The notes beneath the pieces were generated by a model, which was not told the origin of the DNA, made no database searches, and saw only the letters and a list, made by a program, of their open reading frames with translations. 44,932 bases of DNA from Dysgonamonadaceae bacterium (GTDB taxonomy: Bacteria > Bacteroidota > Bacteroidia > Bacteroidales > Azobacteroidaceae). The translations under genes and the position numbers were made by a program. This document shows positions 35,144-44,538 of this stretch, one piece after another (position 1 is the first letter of the stretch; every line of letters starts with the position of its first letter). The stretch covers positions 1-44,932 of the forward strand of contig JAIRZF010000221.1 of NCBI GenBank assembly GCA_031267385.1, read 5' to 3'.

Positions 35144-36220
35144 ATGAAAGATAATTATTGTGTGATTATGGGCGGTGGAATAGGAAGCCGCTTCTGGCCT
35201 TTCAGTCGCGAAACAATGCCAAAACAATTTCTTGATTTCTTCGGAACCGGAAGGTCCCTTTTGCAACAAACTTTCGACCGTTTCAGTCAAATTATTCCTG
35301 TTGAAAATATTTTCATTGCGACGAATGAACTTTATAAAGATCCGGTAAAAAATCAATTACCGGAATTGAGAGATGAACAGATCCTGCTGGAACCCACACG
35401 AAGGAATACAGCGCCTTGTATTGCCTATGCATCCTACCGGATCCGGGCAATCAATCCCCGGGCGAACATTGTTGTAACGCCGGCCGACCACCTCATCCTG
35501 CAGGAGTATCACTTTTTAAAGAACATACAAACAGGATTAAATTTTGTCAGCAAATTCCCGTCATTACTGACTTTAGGAGTAAAACCCAGCCGTCCGGAAA
35601 CCGGTTATGGATACATACAATCGGAAGATGTAGGAGATGACCGGATACAAAAAATAAAAGCGTTCACGGAAAAACCGAACTATGAGTTGGCGCGAATTTT
35701 TTATGAAAGCGGCGAATTTTACTGGAATTCGGGCGTTTTTATCTGGAACGTAAATTCCATTCTTGAAGCTTTTTCCCTGCATATTCCCGACATTACCACC
35801 CGGTTTAATAAAGGTTTGGGCGTGTTCAATACCGATAAAGAAAAAGCTTTCATCAATGAAGAATATCCGTCTTTGCAAAATGTTTCCATCGACTACGGCG
35901 TAATGGAAAAAGCAGACAATGTCTATATGCTCGTAGCCGATTTCGGATGGTCCGATTTAGGAACCTGGGGCTCATTATATGATCTCGCCGGGAAAGATGA
36001 AAATCATAATGCTACATTAAAATGTAAATCCGCTTTTTATGAAAGTAAAGATAACCTGGTATCTCTTGCGGGAGACAAACTCGCCGTGATACAAGGTTTG
36101 GAGGATTACATCATTGCAGAATCGGATAATATCCTGTTGATCTGTAAAAAATCGGAGGAACAGCGTATTAAACAATTTGTTACTGATGTCAATATGAAAT
36201 ATGGAGACGAATTCGCATAA
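35144..36220 (+). CDS. manC: Mannose-1-phosphate guanylyltransferase
   Basis: A 358-residue nucleotidyltransferase making GDP-mannose from mannose-1-phosphate and GTP. It shows the signature GGGIGSRFWPFSRETMPKQFL-type loop at residues 10-30, LLEPTRRNTAPCIAYAS, VVTPADHLI, and FTEKPNYELA. It lacks the phosphomannose isomerase domain found in bifunctional ManC/AlgA (about 470 residues), so it is the single-function form. First gene of a tight three-gene run (12 and 5 base gaps). GDP-mannose feeds surface glycans, GDP-fucose and protein O-glycans in Bacteroidota. Confidence 0.93.
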   Translation: MKDNYCVIMGGGIGSRFWPFSRETMPKQFLDFFGTGRSLLQQTFDRFSQIIPVENIFIATNELYKDPVKNQLPELRDEQILLEPTRRNTAPCIAYASYRIRAINPRANIVVTPADHLILQEYHFLKNIQTGLNFVSKFPSLLTLGVKPSRPETGYGYIQSEDVGDDRIQKIKAFTEKPNYELARIFYESGEFYWNSGVFIWNVNSILEAFSLHIPDITTRFNKGLGVFNTDKEKAFINEEYPSLQNVSIDYGVMEKADNVYMLVADFGWSDLGTWGSLYDLAGKDENHNATLKCKSAFYESKDNLVSLAGDKLAVIQGLEDYIIAESDNILLICKKSEEQRIKQFVTDVNMKYGDEFA

Positions 36221-36232
36221 CTTTTTCTATTT

Positions 36233-36856
36233 ATGATTGAAGATTTGAGAAGTATTATTCGCAGAGAAACGGATGCTATATTGAACATTCCGTTGACAGA
36301 TGCTTATGAAACCGCCGTGAATATAATCGTGGAACAAGTGCATCATAGAAAAGGTAAATTGGTGACAAGCGGGATGGGAAAGGCCGGACAAATTGCCTCC
36401 AACATCGCAACGACATTCAGTTCAACCGGTACAAGCGCCTGCTTTCTACATCCCAGTGAGGCTCAGCATGGAGATTTGGGCATTCTTCGTGAAAACGACT
36501 TGATGTTATTGATTTCCAACTCGGGTAAAACCCGCGAAATCATTGAATTAATTGACCTGGCCAGGGTATTGATCCCGGATATTCGTTTCATTGTGATCAC
36601 CAGCGACCCGGACAGTCCTCTAGCCAAAGGATCGGACGTTTGCCTGTTGACGGGAAACCCCAAAGAGGTTTGCGCCCTGGGATTAACTCCAACCACCTCT
36701 ACTACCGTGATGACGGTTATCGGAGATCTTCTCGTTGTTGAGACGATGAAAAAAATCGATTTTAACATATCAGACTATGCCAAACGTCACCATGGTGGAT
36801 ATTTAGGGACTATATCCCGGCAACAATCTCAAAATACAGAACCTAAAAACCATTAG
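36233..36856 (+). CDS. SIS-domain sugar-phosphate isomerase (KpsF/GutQ type, no CBS domains)
   Basis: A 207-residue protein made of one SIS domain: GKLVTSGMGKAGQIASNIATT, HPSEAQHGDLGIL, and SNSGKTREIIELI. These are the motifs of arabinose-5-phosphate isomerases (KdsD/KpsF), which interconvert ribulose-5-P and arabinose-5-P for Kdo synthesis. The usual enzyme is about 320 residues with two C-terminal CBS domains; here the protein stops after the SIS domain with a polar tail and no trace of a CBS pair. Lack of CBS also occurs in some phage or strain-specific forms. It sits between manC and a PfkB kinase, which hints at a sugar-activation cassette. Confidence 0.85.
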   Translation: MIEDLRSIIRRETDAILNIPLTDAYETAVNIIVEQVHHRKGKLVTSGMGKAGQIASNIATTFSSTGTSACFLHPSEAQHGDLGILRENDLMLLISNSGKTREIIELIDLARVLIPDIRFIVITSDPDSPLAKGSDVCLLTGNPKEVCALGLTPTTSTTVMTVIGDLLVVETMKKIDFNISDYAKRHHGGYLGTISRQQSQNTEPKNH

Positions 36857-36861
36857 CATCT

Positions 36862-37761
36862 ATGAGAAAAGTAATCGGCATAGGGGAAACAATTTACGAC
36901 ATTATTTTCAAAAACAACCAACCGTTCAAAGCTGCACCCGGAGGATCGACATTTAACTGCATGGTTTCGCTGGGGAGGTTGGGCGTCCCGGCTGTTTTCA
37001 TCAGCGAAGCCGGGGATGATAAAATAGGAAATATCATCAAAAAATTCATGGAAGAAAACAGGCTTTCAACCGAGTTTGTCGATTTTTTCCGGGATGGAAG
37101 TTCTCCTGTCGCCCTTGCGTTCCTGGATGAAAAACAAGATGCCGAATATGCATTTTACCGCAACTTCCCGGAAAAACGGCTGGAAATTGACTTCCCGGTC
37201 ATTCAAAACGACGATATTCTTGTTTTCGGCTCCTATTTTGCACTAAATCCCGTGCTGAGAGATAATGTGTCAGAACTGCTTAAAAGTGCGAATGACAAGG
37301 CTATAATTTACTATGACATCAATTTCAGGAAGGCTCATGCTCATGAACGGAACAGGTTGATGGCGGCTTTTCTCGAAAATTTTGAAAATTCAACAATAAT
37401 TCGTTGTTCCGACGAAGATCTGGAAACATTGTATCCGGGAGAAAGTATCGAGTCTGTCTATGAAAACAGAATTTCATTTTACTGTAAAAATTTTATCGTA
37501 ACGAAAGGACAAGATGGCGTGTACCTGAAAACGGCGTCTATTGAAAAAAACTATCCGGTAGAAGTTCTCGAACCGGTAAGCACAATCGGAGCCGGAGATA
37601 ACTTCAATGCCGGAATTGTATACGGATTGATGAAATACGGATACAACAGAACGGATATTAACAATTTGAAGGAAGAAGATTGGGATCAACTTATTGCCCT
37701 TGGGATCGACTTCGCCGCCGAAGTCTGTATGTCCACAGACAATTATATTTCGGAAAAATAA
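36862..37761 (+). CDS. PfkB-family carbohydrate kinase
   Basis: A 299-residue sugar or nucleoside kinase of the ribokinase fold. It has an N-terminal GIGETIYDIIF, the first signature GGSTFNCMVSLGRLG, and the C-terminal anion-hole motif TIGAGDNFNAGIVYG with the catalytic Asp. Substrate cannot be read from the sequence; fructose or another hexose is most likely by similarity. It begins 5 bases after the SIS gene, so the two are coupled and may act on related sugar phosphates. It meets the cotransporter gene tail to tail with a 4-base gap. Confidence 0.9.
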   Translation: MRKVIGIGETIYDIIFKNNQPFKAAPGGSTFNCMVSLGRLGVPAVFISEAGDDKIGNIIKKFMEENRLSTEFVDFFRDGSSPVALAFLDEKQDAEYAFYRNFPEKRLEIDFPVIQNDDILVFGSYFALNPVLRDNVSELLKSANDKAIIYYDINFRKAHAHERNRLMAAFLENFENSTIIRCSDEDLETLYPGESIESVYENRISFYCKNFIVTKGQDGVYLKTASIEKNYPVEVLEPVSTIGAGDNFNAGIVYGLMKYGYNRTDINNLKEEDWDQLIALGIDFAAEVCMSTDNYISEK

Positions 37762-37765
37762 CCGA

Positions 37766-39580
37766 TCATTTTGTCTTGAATCCCCTGCGGCACCAGGCTT
37801 CTATTACATTAACCACATAGTCATTCAGTTTTTCACATTCTGAAATAAAGTCCATATAATAAACGCCATCCTGGTAATCGTATTTCTGGAGATTCACGTC
37901 CTCTATATTTCGCATACGTAGCTGATTTCTTAACAGATTGATCTCCTTTTCAAGATTATACGTTTCCAAACCGTCATCCTCAACCGGATTTTGGATTTTC
38001 AGGACTTCAATCATCCGTAATAACGATTTATTGATAAAATCAAACATCATGTCTACATGCATATTCATCTCTTCCGTAAATACAGATTTCGCTTCATTCC
38101 GGCGTTTGATTGTTTTTGCAAGATTATATAAAGAATCGCCTACACTTTCAATCTCTGTAACTGCACGCATAATATCACGAATGACTTCCTTACTTCCGGA
38201 ACTCAAACGACCTTCCGACACTTTATTGAGATAATTACCGATCTCAACTTCCATGCGGTCGCAGATGTTCTCATATTTCTCAATCCGGCTGTATATAGTG
38301 ATAAAATCTTTTTCATTTTTCAGATCCAGATAATATAAATCACTCACCATCTGCAACATACGATGCGTTCGTTCTGCATAGACCACAACTTCCCTCTTTG
38401 CTTCAAGTACAGCAAATTCTGAAGTGGAAAGCATGCTTGAAGAGATAAATTTGAGTTGAAATTCTTCATCTGTCTTTTTGCTTTTAATGAGCTTGGTGCA
38501 AATTTTAACATACAGATTAGTAAACCAGACCATAATGCAAACATTCGATATATTGAACGTGGTGTGAAACAACGAAAGCCCGTAGGATACAGACGTCTGC
38601 TCAGTAACGAGACGTTCCCTCAAAGCAATCAATTGAGGATCCGTCAATGTTTCTTTTCCTGATATAAGAGAAATAGTCTCCGAATCAAGTCCATTCAGAA
38701 AACCGTAAATTGAATTTGGATCGCCGGGACCTATGTTTGTGACGACGGAAGCGATAAGCTTTATAAACGGATAGAATAAACAGAGCACCCAGATCACTCC
38801 GAAGACGTTAAACATTAAATGCGCTAAAGCAGCTCTGCGAGCCGAGACATTTGCCGAAAGCGCTGCCAGGTTGGCCGTTACCGTTGTTCCTATGTTTTCT
38901 CCGAGAACCATTGCCACCGCTATTTCAAAAGATATCCAGCCCTGACTGCACATGACCAGGGTAATTGCAACCGTTGCACTGGAGGACTGTACGATAACAG
39001 TTAAAATTGTACCGACTAAAAGGAAAAGCAAAATTGATGCAAATCCCATGTTCGTGTATTCCTGCAGAAATGCCAATATCTGAGGATTGCTTTGTAAGTC
39101 CGGAACACTCATTTTCAGAAAATCCAGTCCCATAAACAACAATGCAAATCCAATTATAAATTCTCCGAAAGATTTACTTTTACTTTTTGAAGAAAAAATA
39201 AACGGTAAAGCTAATCCAACGAGAGGCAAAGCAAATAAACTGATTTCGACTTTAAATCCGAAAAGCGATATGATCCATGCCGTAACTGTAGTTCCGACAT
39301 TCGCACCCATGATCACACTGATGGACTGAGCCAAAGACAACAAGCCCGCATTTACAAAACTGACGACCATCACCGTAGTTGCGGAAGAAGATTGTATCAA
39401 CGCCGTGATTAAAACTCCGGTGAAAACTCCGGTGAAACGATTGGTAGTCATCGCCGACAAAATGTTCCTCAACTTGTCTCCGGCTGCTTTTTGTAGACCT
39501 TCGCTCATAATCTTCATTCCATACAGGAAAATACCTAAAGCGCCTATGAGCTTCAAAAAATCAAAAAAAGAATATTCCAT
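37766..39580 (-). CDS. Na/Pi cotransporter with a PhoU-like domain
   Basis: A 604-residue inner-membrane protein. Two inverted Na_Pi_cotrans halves each carry the family QSSSAT motif (ALIQSSSATTVMVVSFVNAG near residue 60 and IVQSSSATVAITLV near 200). The last ~200 residues are helical and PhoU-like. It probably imports phosphate with sodium, or exports it. I chose ATG 39580: the upstream ATG (39625) lies inside the -7 element. It is divergent from the calcium ATPase. Confidence 0.92.
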   Translation of the reverse strand: MEYSFFDFLKLIGALGIFLYGMKIMSEGLQKAAGDKLRNILSAMTTNRFTGVFTGVLITALIQSSSATTVMVVSFVNAGLLSLAQSISVIMGANVGTTVTAWIISLFGFKVEISLFALPLVGLALPFIFSSKSKSKSFGEFIIGFALLFMGLDFLKMSVPDLQSNPQILAFLQEYTNMGFASILLFLLVGTILTVIVQSSSATVAITLVMCSQGWISFEIAVAMVLGENIGTTVTANLAALSANVSARRAALAHLMFNVFGVIWVLCLFYPFIKLIASVVTNIGPGDPNSIYGFLNGLDSETISLISGKETLTDPQLIALRERLVTEQTSVSYGLSLFHTTFNISNVCIMVWFTNLYVKICTKLIKSKKTDEEFQLKFISSSMLSTSEFAVLEAKREVVVYAERTHRMLQMVSDLYYLDLKNEKDFITIYSRIEKYENICDRMEVEIGNYLNKVSEGRLSSGSKEVIRDIMRAVTEIESVGDSLYNLAKTIKRRNEAKSVFTEEMNMHVDMMFDFINKSLLRMIEVLKIQNPVEDDGLETYNLEKEINLLRNQLRMRNIEDVNLQKYDYQDGVYYMDFISECEKLNDYVVNVIEAWCRRGFKTK

Positions 39581-39622
39581 CCTGAAAAAGGGTGTATTAT
39601 AAAAGCGTTTAATTTTCGTCCA

Positions 39623-39630
39623 CAAAAATA
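39623..39630 (-). promoter_or_regulatory. -7 element of the Na/Pi cotransporter
   Basis: TATTTTTG on the minus strand, an exact match 42 bases before the chosen ATG. It decides the start of that gene. Confidence 0.6.
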
Positions 39631-39674
39631 AACGTTTTTTTTAAAAAATCACATACGAAATATACAAAATGCTG

Positions 39675-39682
39675 TATATTTG
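39675..39682 (+). promoter_or_regulatory. -7 element of the calcium ATPase
   Basis: TATATTTG, an exact match 27 bases before the start codon. Divergent from the cotransporter promoter 44 bases away. Confidence 0.6.
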
Positions 39683-39709
39683 TGACTTTAAAATATTAAC
39701 AAATAAATA

Positions 39710-42436
39710 ATGGGTACTGAAACAGCTTACTATAATTTAACAATCGATCAGGTAGCTGAAAAATTACAAACTTCACTTGAGAATGGATTGAGTACGGAAG
39801 AGGCCAAAAAAAGACTCGAAATTCATGGCTATAATGAATTTGAAAAAAAGAAAAAGAGAGGAATTCTCTACAAATTCATACAGCAGTTCAAAAGTTTCAT
39901 GATCATTGTACTTCTCGCAGCTGCAATCATTTCCGGGGTTGTCGGATGTTTACGTGGAGAAGGATTTACGGATGCCCTCATCATTTTATTCATTGTAATT
40001 TTAAATGCTCTTATCGGTACGATACAGGAAGCGAAAGCGGAACAATCACTGGAAGCTCTTGAAAAAATGTCGGCTCCACAGTGTAAAGTCATTCGCGACG
40101 GACAAGTGGAAGTCATAGAATCCAGGGAACTGGCACCGGGGGATCTGGTTGTACTGGATACGGGAGACGCTATCCCGGCGGATCTTCGCCTTACCGAAAC
40201 CGTCAATCTAAAAATTCAGGATGCCGCACTAACGGGAGAATCTATCCCTGAAGAAAAATTCACCGAAGTCATTGAACAGGAAAATACTCCTCTCGGAGAC
40301 CGGGATAATCTTGGATTTTCTTCAAGTACAGTCACTTACGGAAGAGGAAAAGGCATTGTCATTGAAACAGGGATGAAAACAGAGGTTGGAAAAATAGCAG
40401 CTATGATCCAATCGGTACCAGAAACAAAGACGCCTTTACAGGAAAAACTGGATAAACTCGGGAAATTTCTGGGTATCGGTGCCTTGGTTATCTGTATCTT
40501 TTTATTTATTGTTGGCGTTCTGTACGGAAAAAATATCACGGAAATGTTCATGACTGCTGTTAGTCTGGCTGCGGCAGCTATTCCTGAAGGATTGCCGGCC
40601 GTATCTACAATTGTTTTAGCAGTCGGAGTACAACGTCTGGTTAAGAAAAATGCCATCGTAAGGACTCTCCCGGCCGTCGAAACTCTCGGAAGTACAACCG
40701 TCATCTGTTCTGATAAAACAGGAACTCTGACCCAAAATCGCATGACTGTCGTAAAAATTTATGTCGATGGTCATACTTTAGGCGTTTCTGAAGAAATCCG
40801 GGAAAAGGATCCGGGGATCGATGCATTATTAAAAACATTAATTCTGGCAAACGATGCGAAATTAAGGATTGATGACGGAGAGTGGAAAACGACAGGAGAT
40901 CCTACTGAAACCGCATTGTTGGATTTAGGCGTCAGATTCCGGCTGATAAAAAATGATCTGGAAAACGAATTTCCACGAATAGCTGAAATACCGTTCGATT
41001 CCGAACGAAAAATGATGACTACGATCAACAAAAATGAATCCGGAAATTTAACAATTCATACCAAAGGTGGATTAGACGAGATTTTAAGCTGTTGTGATCA
41101 TGTTCTCGTGGACGGACAAGTGAAAACTTTAACTGAAGACGCCAAAACACAAATTCGTGAAGCCAACGTGGAAATGGCCGGAAAAGCCCTCCGAGTACTG
41201 GCTGCCGCCACAAAAGACATTTCAGCATTACCCGAAAAAATAGAACCCTCAACAATTGAAACCGGTTTCATTTTCATCGGAATGGCGGGAATGATCGATC
41301 CTCCGCGCGGAGAAGTAAAAGACGCCGTGGAAAAATGCCGCACAGCAGGAATCAAGCCCGTAATGATCACCGGAGACCATAAGATAACAGCTCAGGCTAT
41401 TGCTTTGGATCTTGGGATCATGTATCCGGGCGAAGAAAGCCTGACCGGAGCTGATGTGGAGAAAATGACGGACGACGAATTACTGAAAAATGTCCACTCG
41501 GTAGCAGTTTATGCACGTGTATCTCCCGAACACAAAGTTCGCATTGTAAACGCTTTTCAACGTTCGGGAAACATCGTTGCCATGACCGGAGATGGAGTGA
41601 ATGATGCTCCTGCGCTAAAACTGGCGGATATCGGCTGTGCCATGGGTATTACCGGAACAGATGTATCGAAAGAAGCTGCGGATGTTGTCCTGACCGACGA
41701 CAACTTCGCAACCATAGTGACAGCTGTGGAAGAAGGACGACGCATTTACAATAACATTCTGAAAGCCATCCAATTTATGTTATCTACCAATATCGGAGAA
41801 ATTGTCGTACTGTTCATAGCCGTACCGGCCAACTGGATCTCACCATTATTACCGATACATATACTCTGGATCAATCTGGTTACCGACAGTTTGCCCGCTC
41901 TTTCTTTAAGCGTCGATCCGGCAGATGCGGATATCATGCAACAAAAACCGGTGGATTCCGGGCAAGGGATCATGAATAAAGCATTTGCAACCCGTATTTT
42001 CCTGCAAGGGACTATGATCGGACTGTTATCACTGACGGCATACATTATTGGAATGTATACATCAAACGATGTTCAAGGACTTGGATTTGTGGATTTCATG
42101 AAGCGAATGTCGTCTTTTCCGAATGTCGTCACCGCACAAACGATGACATTTGCAGTCCTGGCGCTTTCTCAGATAACTCATGTTTTCAATGTCCGTTCAA
42201 CATACCACTCCGCTTTCAAAGGATTTTTCTCCAATAAATTATTACTTGGAGCCATTTTCCCGGTAGTTGCTCTTATGCTGATCGTTCTCGAAGTTCCTGC
42301 CCTCCATGGCCTGTTCAAGATTACCGGATTAACGGGAGAACAATGGATGTGGGTCACAGGATTATCATTTGCACCTCTTTTGATCATGGAAACAGTTAAA
42401 GGTCTCGAACGTTTATTAAACAAAAACAAATCATAA
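39710..42436 (+). CDS. Calcium-translocating P-type ATPase, PMCA type
   Basis: A 908-residue P2-type cation pump. Order: cation-ATPase N-domain (about 5-75), A-domain with LTGESIPE, M4 with the ion-binding PEGLP (residues ~298-302), the phosphorylation site DKTGTLT with Asp335, N-domain with KGGLDEIL, and the hinge MTGDGVNDAPALK, then six C-terminal membrane segments. It matches plasma-membrane-type calcium ATPases, which export Ca2+ from the cytoplasm; manganese transport is an alternative. The DKNYY lipoprotein begins 9 bases after it, so they may be cotranscribed. Confidence 0.93.
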   Translation: MGTETAYYNLTIDQVAEKLQTSLENGLSTEEAKKRLEIHGYNEFEKKKKRGILYKFIQQFKSFMIIVLLAAAIISGVVGCLRGEGFTDALIILFIVILNALIGTIQEAKAEQSLEALEKMSAPQCKVIRDGQVEVIESRELAPGDLVVLDTGDAIPADLRLTETVNLKIQDAALTGESIPEEKFTEVIEQENTPLGDRDNLGFSSSTVTYGRGKGIVIETGMKTEVGKIAAMIQSVPETKTPLQEKLDKLGKFLGIGALVICIFLFIVGVLYGKNITEMFMTAVSLAAAAIPEGLPAVSTIVLAVGVQRLVKKNAIVRTLPAVETLGSTTVICSDKTGTLTQNRMTVVKIYVDGHTLGVSEEIREKDPGIDALLKTLILANDAKLRIDDGEWKTTGDPTETALLDLGVRFRLIKNDLENEFPRIAEIPFDSERKMMTTINKNESGNLTIHTKGGLDEILSCCDHVLVDGQVKTLTEDAKTQIREANVEMAGKALRVLAAATKDISALPEKIEPSTIETGFIFIGMAGMIDPPRGEVKDAVEKCRTAGIKPVMITGDHKITAQAIALDLGIMYPGEESLTGADVEKMTDDELLKNVHSVAVYARVSPEHKVRIVNAFQRSGNIVAMTGDGVNDAPALKLADIGCAMGITGTDVSKEAADVVLTDDNFATIVTAVEEGRRIYNNILKAIQFMLSTNIGEIVVLFIAVPANWISPLLPIHILWINLVTDSLPALSLSVDPADADIMQQKPVDSGQGIMNKAFATRIFLQGTMIGLLSLTAYIIGMYTSNDVQGLGFVDFMKRMSSFPNVVTAQTMTFAVLALSQITHVFNVRSTYHSAFKGFFSNKLLLGAIFPVVALMLIVLEVPALHGLFKITGLTGEQWMWVTGLSFAPLLIMETVKGLERLLNKNKS

Positions 42437-42445
42437 AATATACGT

Positions 42446-43594
42446 ATGAACTCAAAATATTTTCTTTCGGCATTGATTTTTATCGGTCTTTATTCCTGCG
42501 TGGGAAGTCCAATTGACGAAAATAGTTCCAAATATTACCGGAAAAGTTGGGGAACAGTCTATTTCACAGACAAATCGGCCGGAACCACGGGTATCGGAAA
42601 TAAGATCAAAGGAGCGGATGCGAAAACGTTTCTTCCGCTGGCTGAATTTGTAGCAAAAGATAAAAAAATGGTCTACTACAAGGATATTCCTCAGCCGCAC
42701 ATTGACAGGGAAAGTTTTCAGGTTAAAGAAGATGGAACCATGAGGGACAAAGACCACGTCTATTTTCCTTCATTGGAAGATAAAAATTATACCTTAAGAA
42801 TTTTGTACAATGTTGATTTAGAGACTTATGGTAGCTATAAAGGTCACTTCGGATGGGGATATGACAAAAATCATGTCTATCAAAGTTACAGTAAACCCGT
42901 TGAAGCAGATCCGGCTTCTTTCATGTTTTTGTCAAACAATTTCATGAAAGATAAAGACTTTCTCTATACATCCTATTTCGGGAATATGAAGAAATTGCAA
43001 CTAAAAACGGATAGTCTGGTCAGTCTGGGTGAAACGTATGTCCGGGACAATGATCGTGTGTATTATTTTGACCTGAAAAAGACGAATGAATTTCAATCCA
43101 TCCCGTTTCATTCGGTTGAAAACATGACTATTCCGACCGATCCATTCATCATTATTGACGGCAAAATATATGATAATGGACATTTATTGAACGAAGGAGA
43201 TGCCGACGCCGCCACATTCAGAATTTTGGACGGGTATTTCAGTCGTGATACCAGCCATATTTTCTACTCGGGAAAAGCAATTCCTGCGGATGCAAAAAGT
43301 TTTGAACTTTTACAGGAAGGATTCGCCAAAGACCAACAATCTGCATATTTTCTAGGCCATCTGCTTCAGAATGTGGATGTCAAATCGTTTAAAATCGTAA
43401 ATTCCCTCTATTTTTCAGATAAAAATCACGTTTATTTTATACATTCCATACCCCGGGGAAAAGGTGATTTTTTTGTTATTGTCGATGGAGCCGATCCGGA
43501 AACATTCTATCATGATCCGGGAAAAGATGAACTTTATGGAGCAGATGATAAAAATGAATTTTATAACGGAGGCTTGATCATCAAACCTGTGTAA
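42446..43594 (+). CDS. DKNYY-repeat lipoprotein
   Basis: A 382-residue lipoprotein (lipobox IGLYSC, Cys18). The body consists of repeated ~20-40 residue units with the pattern (K/R)DxxxVYY/F followed by xxxxDxxSF: KDKKMVYYKDIPQPHIDRESF, DKNHVYQSYSKPVEADPASF, RDTSHIFYSGKAIPADAKSF, KDQQSAYFLGHLLQNVDVKSF. This is the DKNYY family (function unknown). The repeats likely form a beta-solenoid or propeller-like surface. It starts 9 bases after the calcium pump. Confidence 0.85.
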   Translation: MNSKYFLSALIFIGLYSCVGSPIDENSSKYYRKSWGTVYFTDKSAGTTGIGNKIKGADAKTFLPLAEFVAKDKKMVYYKDIPQPHIDRESFQVKEDGTMRDKDHVYFPSLEDKNYTLRILYNVDLETYGSYKGHFGWGYDKNHVYQSYSKPVEADPASFMFLSNNFMKDKDFLYTSYFGNMKKLQLKTDSLVSLGETYVRDNDRVYYFDLKKTNEFQSIPFHSVENMTIPTDPFIIIDGKIYDNGHLLNEGDADAATFRILDGYFSRDTSHIFYSGKAIPADAKSFELLQEGFAKDQQSAYFLGHLLQNVDVKSFKIVNSLYFSDKNHVYFIHSIPRGKGDFFVIVDGADPETFYHDPGKDELYGADDKNEFYNGGLIIKPV

Positions 43595-43723
43595 ACATCC
43601 ATACATGAGTACGTTATCCAATAAAATTAACGTTTGTTAATATTATTTCAGCTTTATTAAATCTTCTTGGACTGGTGTTTGTTGTAGTGTAGTGAAACAT
43701 ATATAACATCATTACATACCAGC

Positions 43724-44050
43724 ATGGGAAAGTTTGTTATTGCCAAGAGTAAAACCGGCGAATTCCAATTTAATTTAAAAGCGGGAAATGGACTTATAAT
43801 TTTGACAAGTGAACGGTTTTCAACCAAAAATGCATGCCTCAACGGTATTGAATCAGTAAGACGAAATTCGATGGATGGAACAAATTTTGAGAAACAAACT
43901 TCTCCCAACGGTGAATTCTACTTTAACTTAAGAGCTGCAAATGGTCAGATAATAGGATCGAGTTTGATGTACGAATCGGAACGGTCTGTAAAGAATGGTA
44001 TTATATCCGTAGAAATGAACGCTCCGGATGCAGATATTGAAGAATTATAA
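43724..44050 (+). CDS. DUF1508 (YegP-family) protein
   Basis: A 108-residue protein formed by two copies of the ~48-residue DUF1508 unit. Each copy contains (G/N)GEFxFNLxAxNGxII followed by S(E/Y)xxxSxxxxxNGIxSV. YegP-type proteins are small beta-alpha folds; their function is unknown. No signal peptide, so it is cytoplasmic. It stands alone, 129 bases after the DKNYY gene, with no clear promoter. Confidence 0.9.
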   Translation: MGKFVIAKSKTGEFQFNLKAGNGLIILTSERFSTKNACLNGIESVRRNSMDGTNFEKQTSPNGEFYFNLRAANGQIIGSSLMYESERSVKNGIISVEMNAPDADIEEL

Positions 44051-44089
44051 AAGTAGGCGTTTTTATTTTAAAAAAATTTATACCTAATT

Positions 44090-44101
44090 TTACGGCCGTA
44101 A
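44090..44101. promoter_or_regulatory. 12-bp palindrome in the tsaE leader
   Basis: TTACGGCCGTAA overlaps the end of a near-match -7 box (TAATTTTA, 44085-44092). It lies 11 bases before the tsaE start and could be an operator half or chance. Confidence 0.35.
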
Positions 44102-44112
44102 TATATCTTGTT

Positions 44113-44538
44113 ATGGTAAACATTCAAATACAAAATACGGCTGCGATTCACGATGCAGCGCGTGAATTCATTCCTTTTATAAAAGAGAATACGGTTTTCG
44201 CATTTAATGGAAAAATGGGAGCGGGAAAAACGACTTTCATTAAAGCAATATGTGAAGAACTGGGAGTTTCGGATGTTATAAATAGTCCGACCTTTGCTAT
44301 TATCAATGAATACAGATCGGATACTACCGCCGAATTGATCTATCATTTCGATTTTTACCGTGTCAATAATATACGTGAAGCGTACAATATCGGAATAGAA
44401 GATTATTTCGAAAGTGGAGCGCTCTGTTTTATCGAGTGGCCTGAAAAAATCGAAAAACTCCTGCCTGAAAATACTGTTTTTGTAACTATTGAAGAACAGG
44501 AAAACGGTTCGAGAACAGTTACGTTCAATGATATTTGA
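44113..44538 (+). CDS. tsaE: tRNA threonylcarbamoyladenosine biosynthesis ATPase TsaE
   Basis: A 141-residue P-loop ATPase that works with TsaB and TsaD to make t6A37 in ANN-decoding tRNAs. Walker A is GKMGAGKTT (residues 33-41). The family segments [18 protein letters not shown] and [15 protein letters not shown] follow. Length is normal for the family. It is the last clear gene of the window. Confidence 0.95.
   Translation: MVNIQIQNTAAIHDAAREFIPFIKENTVFAFNGKMGAGKTTFIKAICEELGVSDVINSPTFAIINEYRSDTTAELIYHFDFYRVNNIREAYNIGIEDYFESGALCFIEWPEKIEKLLPENTVFVTIEEQENGSRTVTFNDI

Noticed and set aside
36233-37761. Heptose pathway genes (GmhA and HddA)
   Set aside because: The SIS protein has KpsF-type motifs and the kinase is PfkB type, not the GHMP type expected of HddA.
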